From: Pseudomonadota bacterium
GTDB taxonomy: Bacteria; Pseudomonadota; Gammaproteobacteria; Burkholderiales; Rhodocyclaceae
Direction: 5' to 3'
Assembly (NCBI GenBank): GCA_018240585.1
Contig: JAFEFM010000453.1
Span: 1 to 44,424, forward strand
Length of the DNA stretch: 44,424 nt
The notes below the pieces were generated by a model that saw nothing but the letters and a program-made list of their open reading frames with translations, did no database searches and was not told the origin of the DNA. Of the stretch, positions 42,713-44,424 are shown piece after piece (positions within the stretch are counted from its first letter, which is position 1; every line of letters begins with the position of its first letter). The position numbers were made by a program, and so were the translations under genes.

Positions 42713-43462
42713 GTGAAGATTCTTGTTCCCGTCAAACGCGTGGTCGATTACAACGTCAAGGTCCGGGTGAAGGCCGATGGCACGGGCGTGGATATCGCCA
42801 ACGTCAAGATGAGCATGAACCCGTTCGACGAGATCGCGGTGGAAGAGGCGGTGCGGCTGAAGGAGGCGGGCGTGGCGACCGAAGTCGTCGCGGTGTCGTG
42901 CGGCGTGACCGCCTGCCAGGAGACCCTGCGCGCGGCGATGGCGATCGGTGCCGACCGCGGCATCATGGTCGAGAGCGACGTCGAACTGCAGCCGCTGGCC
43001 GTCGCCAAGCTGCTCAAGGCAGTGGCGGACAAGGAAGGCCCGAACCTCGTGATCTGCGGCAAACAGGCGATCGACGACGACGCCAACCAGACCGGACAGA
43101 TGCTGGCCGCGCTGCTGGGCTGGCCGCAGGCCACCTTCGCCTCCAAGGTGACCTTGGCGGACGGCAAGGCTTCGGTCACGCGCGAGATCGACGGTGGCCT
43201 CGAGACGCTTTCGGTCAGGCTGCCGGCGGTGGTGACCACCGACCTGCGCCTGAACGAGCCGCGCTATGCGACGCTGCCCAACATCATGAAGGCGAAGAAG
43301 AAGCCGCTCGACACCGTCAAGCCGGCCGACCTGGGCGTGGACGTGACGCCGCGCCTGACCACCCTGAAAGTGGCCGAGCCGCCCAAGCGCAGTGCTGGAG
43401 TGCGGGTGGCCGACGTGGCCCAACTGGTCGAAAAACTGAAGAACGAAGCGAAGGTGATCTGA
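42713..43462 (+). CDS. etfB: Electron transfer flavoprotein, beta subunit
   Basis: EtfB is the AMP-binding subunit of the EtfAB heterodimer that takes electrons from acyl-CoA dehydrogenases and passes them to ETF:quinone oxidoreductase. The 249-aa product begins [19 protein letters not shown], the family opening, and has the ETF signature IADV-like nucleotide-binding segments [15 protein letters not shown]. The start is GTG 42713, with GAGGAG 8-13 nt upstream. The stop is 1 nt before etfA. Confidence 0.96.
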   Translation: MKILVPVKRVVDYNVKVRVKADGTGVDIANVKMSMNPFDEIAVEEAVRLKEAGVATEVVAVSCGVTACQETLRAAMAIGADRGIMVESDVELQPLAVAKLLKAVADKEGPNLVICGKQAIDDDANQTGQMLAALLGWPQATFASKVTLADGKASVTREIDGGLETLSVRLPAVVTTDLRLNEPRYATLPNIMKAKKKPLDTVKPADLGVDVTPRLTTLKVAEPPKRSAGVRVADVAQLVEKLKNEAKVI

Positions 43463-43463
43463 C

Positions 43464-44399
43464 ATGGCGATCCTGGTTATTGCGGAACACGACAACCACT
43501 CGATCAAGGCGGCCACGCTCAACACCGTCGGCGCGGCGGCGAAGATCGGTGGCGACGTTCACGTGCTGGTGGCCGGTGCCGGCTGCGGCGCGGCGGGCGA
43601 GGCTGCCGCGAAGATCGCCGGCGTGACCAAGGTGCTGGTGGCCGATGCCGCGCACTACGACGCGCAAACCGCCGAGAACGTCGCTGAGCTCGTGAAGAAT
43701 CTCGCGGGCAGCTACAGCCACGTGCTGGCGCCTGCCACATCTGCGGGCAAGAACATGTTGCCGCGCGTCGCGGCGCAACTGGACGTGGCGCAGATCTCGG
43801 ACATCGTCGGCGTGGAGTCGGCCGACACCTTCGTGCGCCCGATCTATGCCGGCAACGCGCTGGCCACGGTGAAGAGCGCCGATGCGCTGAAGATCATCAC
43901 CGTGCGTACGACCGCCTTCGAGGCCGTTGCGGCCGAGGGTGGCGCAGCGGCGGTCGAGGCTGTGGCGGCGGGCGCGGATCTGGGCCTGACCCAGCTCGTG
44001 GGTCGGGAGATCACCAAGAGCGCGCGTCCGGAGCTGGGCGCGGCGAAGATCATCGTGTCGGGTGGCCGCGGCGTTGGCAGTGGCGAGAACTACCATGCGC
44101 TGCTCGAGCCGCTGGCCGACAAGCTGGGTGCAGCGCTGGGCGCCAGCCGTGCGGCGGTCGATGCGGGCTATGTCCCCAACGACTACCAGGTCGGCCAGAC
44201 CGGCAAGATCGTGGCGCCGCAGCTCTATGTCGCAGTCGGTATCTCGGGCGCGATACAGCACCTCGCGGGCATGAAGGACTCCAAGGTGATCGTGGCGATC
44301 AACAAGGATCCGGAGGCGCCGATCTTCCAGGTGGCCGACTACGGCCTCGTGGGCGATCTGTTCCAGGTGGTGCCCGAACTGACCGCTTCCCTGGGTTGA
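43464..44399 (+). CDS. etfA: Electron transfer flavoprotein, alpha subunit
   Basis: EtfA carries FAD and mediates electron transfer. The 311-aa product begins [17 protein letters not shown] and has the C-terminal FAD-binding block (from about 195: [12 protein letters not shown], then [19 protein letters not shown] with [24 protein letters not shown]). It is cotranscribed with etfB. The gene is complete, ending 25 bp before the window edge, where an acyl-CoA dehydrogenase would be expected but is not visible. Confidence 0.97.
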   Translation: MAILVIAEHDNHSIKAATLNTVGAAAKIGGDVHVLVAGAGCGAAGEAAAKIAGVTKVLVADAAHYDAQTAENVAELVKNLAGSYSHVLAPATSAGKNMLPRVAAQLDVAQISDIVGVESADTFVRPIYAGNALATVKSADALKIITVRTTAFEAVAAEGGAAAVEAVAAGADLGLTQLVGREITKSARPELGAAKIIVSGGRGVGSGENYHALLEPLADKLGAALGASRAAVDAGYVPNDYQVGQTGKIVAPQLYVAVGISGAIQHLAGMKDSKVIVAINKDPEAPIFQVADYGLVGDLFQVVPELTASLG

Positions 44400-44424
44400 G
44401 GTTTCCCGCGTGCGCCGGGCGGCG

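Overview
The window is about 44 kb of high-GC chromosomal backbone from a betaproteobacterium. Gene content and order suggest Rhodocyclales, in the Thauera/Azoarcus group. Pointers are a stand-alone norE/norF pair (denitrifier-type accessory subunits), a FolE2-type GTP cyclohydrolase beside dxs, the dxs-ispA-xseB block facing a lone Rieske oxygenase, a STAS-MlaE fusion, and an acyl-CoA/ETF catabolic module. The genus is inferred; no marker gene here fixes it. Genes are densely packed with many 1-8 nt overlaps. I see no insertion sequence, integrase, phage gene, CRISPR array or plasmid origin, and no gene-free stretch longer than about 180 bp.

Layout. (1) 1-4494, minus strand: a 5' piece of tRNA-Ser(CGA), a carboxymuconolactone decarboxylase-like protein, folE2, dxs, ispA and xseB. 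A Rieske oxygenase alpha subunit (4623-5729) is divergent from xseB. (2) 5783-11515, minus: ribF-ileS-lspA-fkpB-ispH, the classical proteobacterial cluster, with a recognisable promoter before ribF. (3) 11597-14719: amiC and tsaE (minus), then queG and slyX (plus), with tsaE and queG head to head. (4) 14733-20657, minus: norF-like, norE-like, a small unknown gene, corA and mfd. (5) 20734-25303, minus: a complete AmmeMemoRadiSam set (Memo, AMMECR1, radical SAM) followed by a hydrolase-fold protein that lacks the expected nucleophile, and a MgtC/DUF4010 membrane protein. (6) 25447-27226, plus: ispD-ispF-thpR, facing a host-attachment-family gene. (7) 27923-34921: mtfA, relA, ppk1 and ppx, a stringent-response and polyphosphate group. 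(8) 34928-38443, plus: a Mla/MCE-type lipid transport operon. (9) 38493-44399: acyl-CoA ligase, ECHDC3-like crotonase, TatD nuclease, a TetR repressor and etfBA, a fatty or organic acid oxidation module.

How it fits together: four MEP-pathway enzymes (Dxs, IspD, IspF, IspH) plus IspA supply isoprenoids. LspA, AmiC and the Mla operon serve the envelope. RelA, Ppk1 and Ppx link (p)ppGpp and polyphosphate. The right end activates acyl groups and passes electrons from acyl-CoA dehydrogenases to ETF, probably under TetR control.

Most of the window is ordinary housekeeping DNA. The parts that most deserve a second look are the AmmeMemoRadiSam operon with its catalytically altered partner, the repeated CATAC-N6-GTATG operators at the tetR/etfB junction, the palindrome before the crotonase gene, and the crotonase itself, which lacks both canonical catalytic glutamates.
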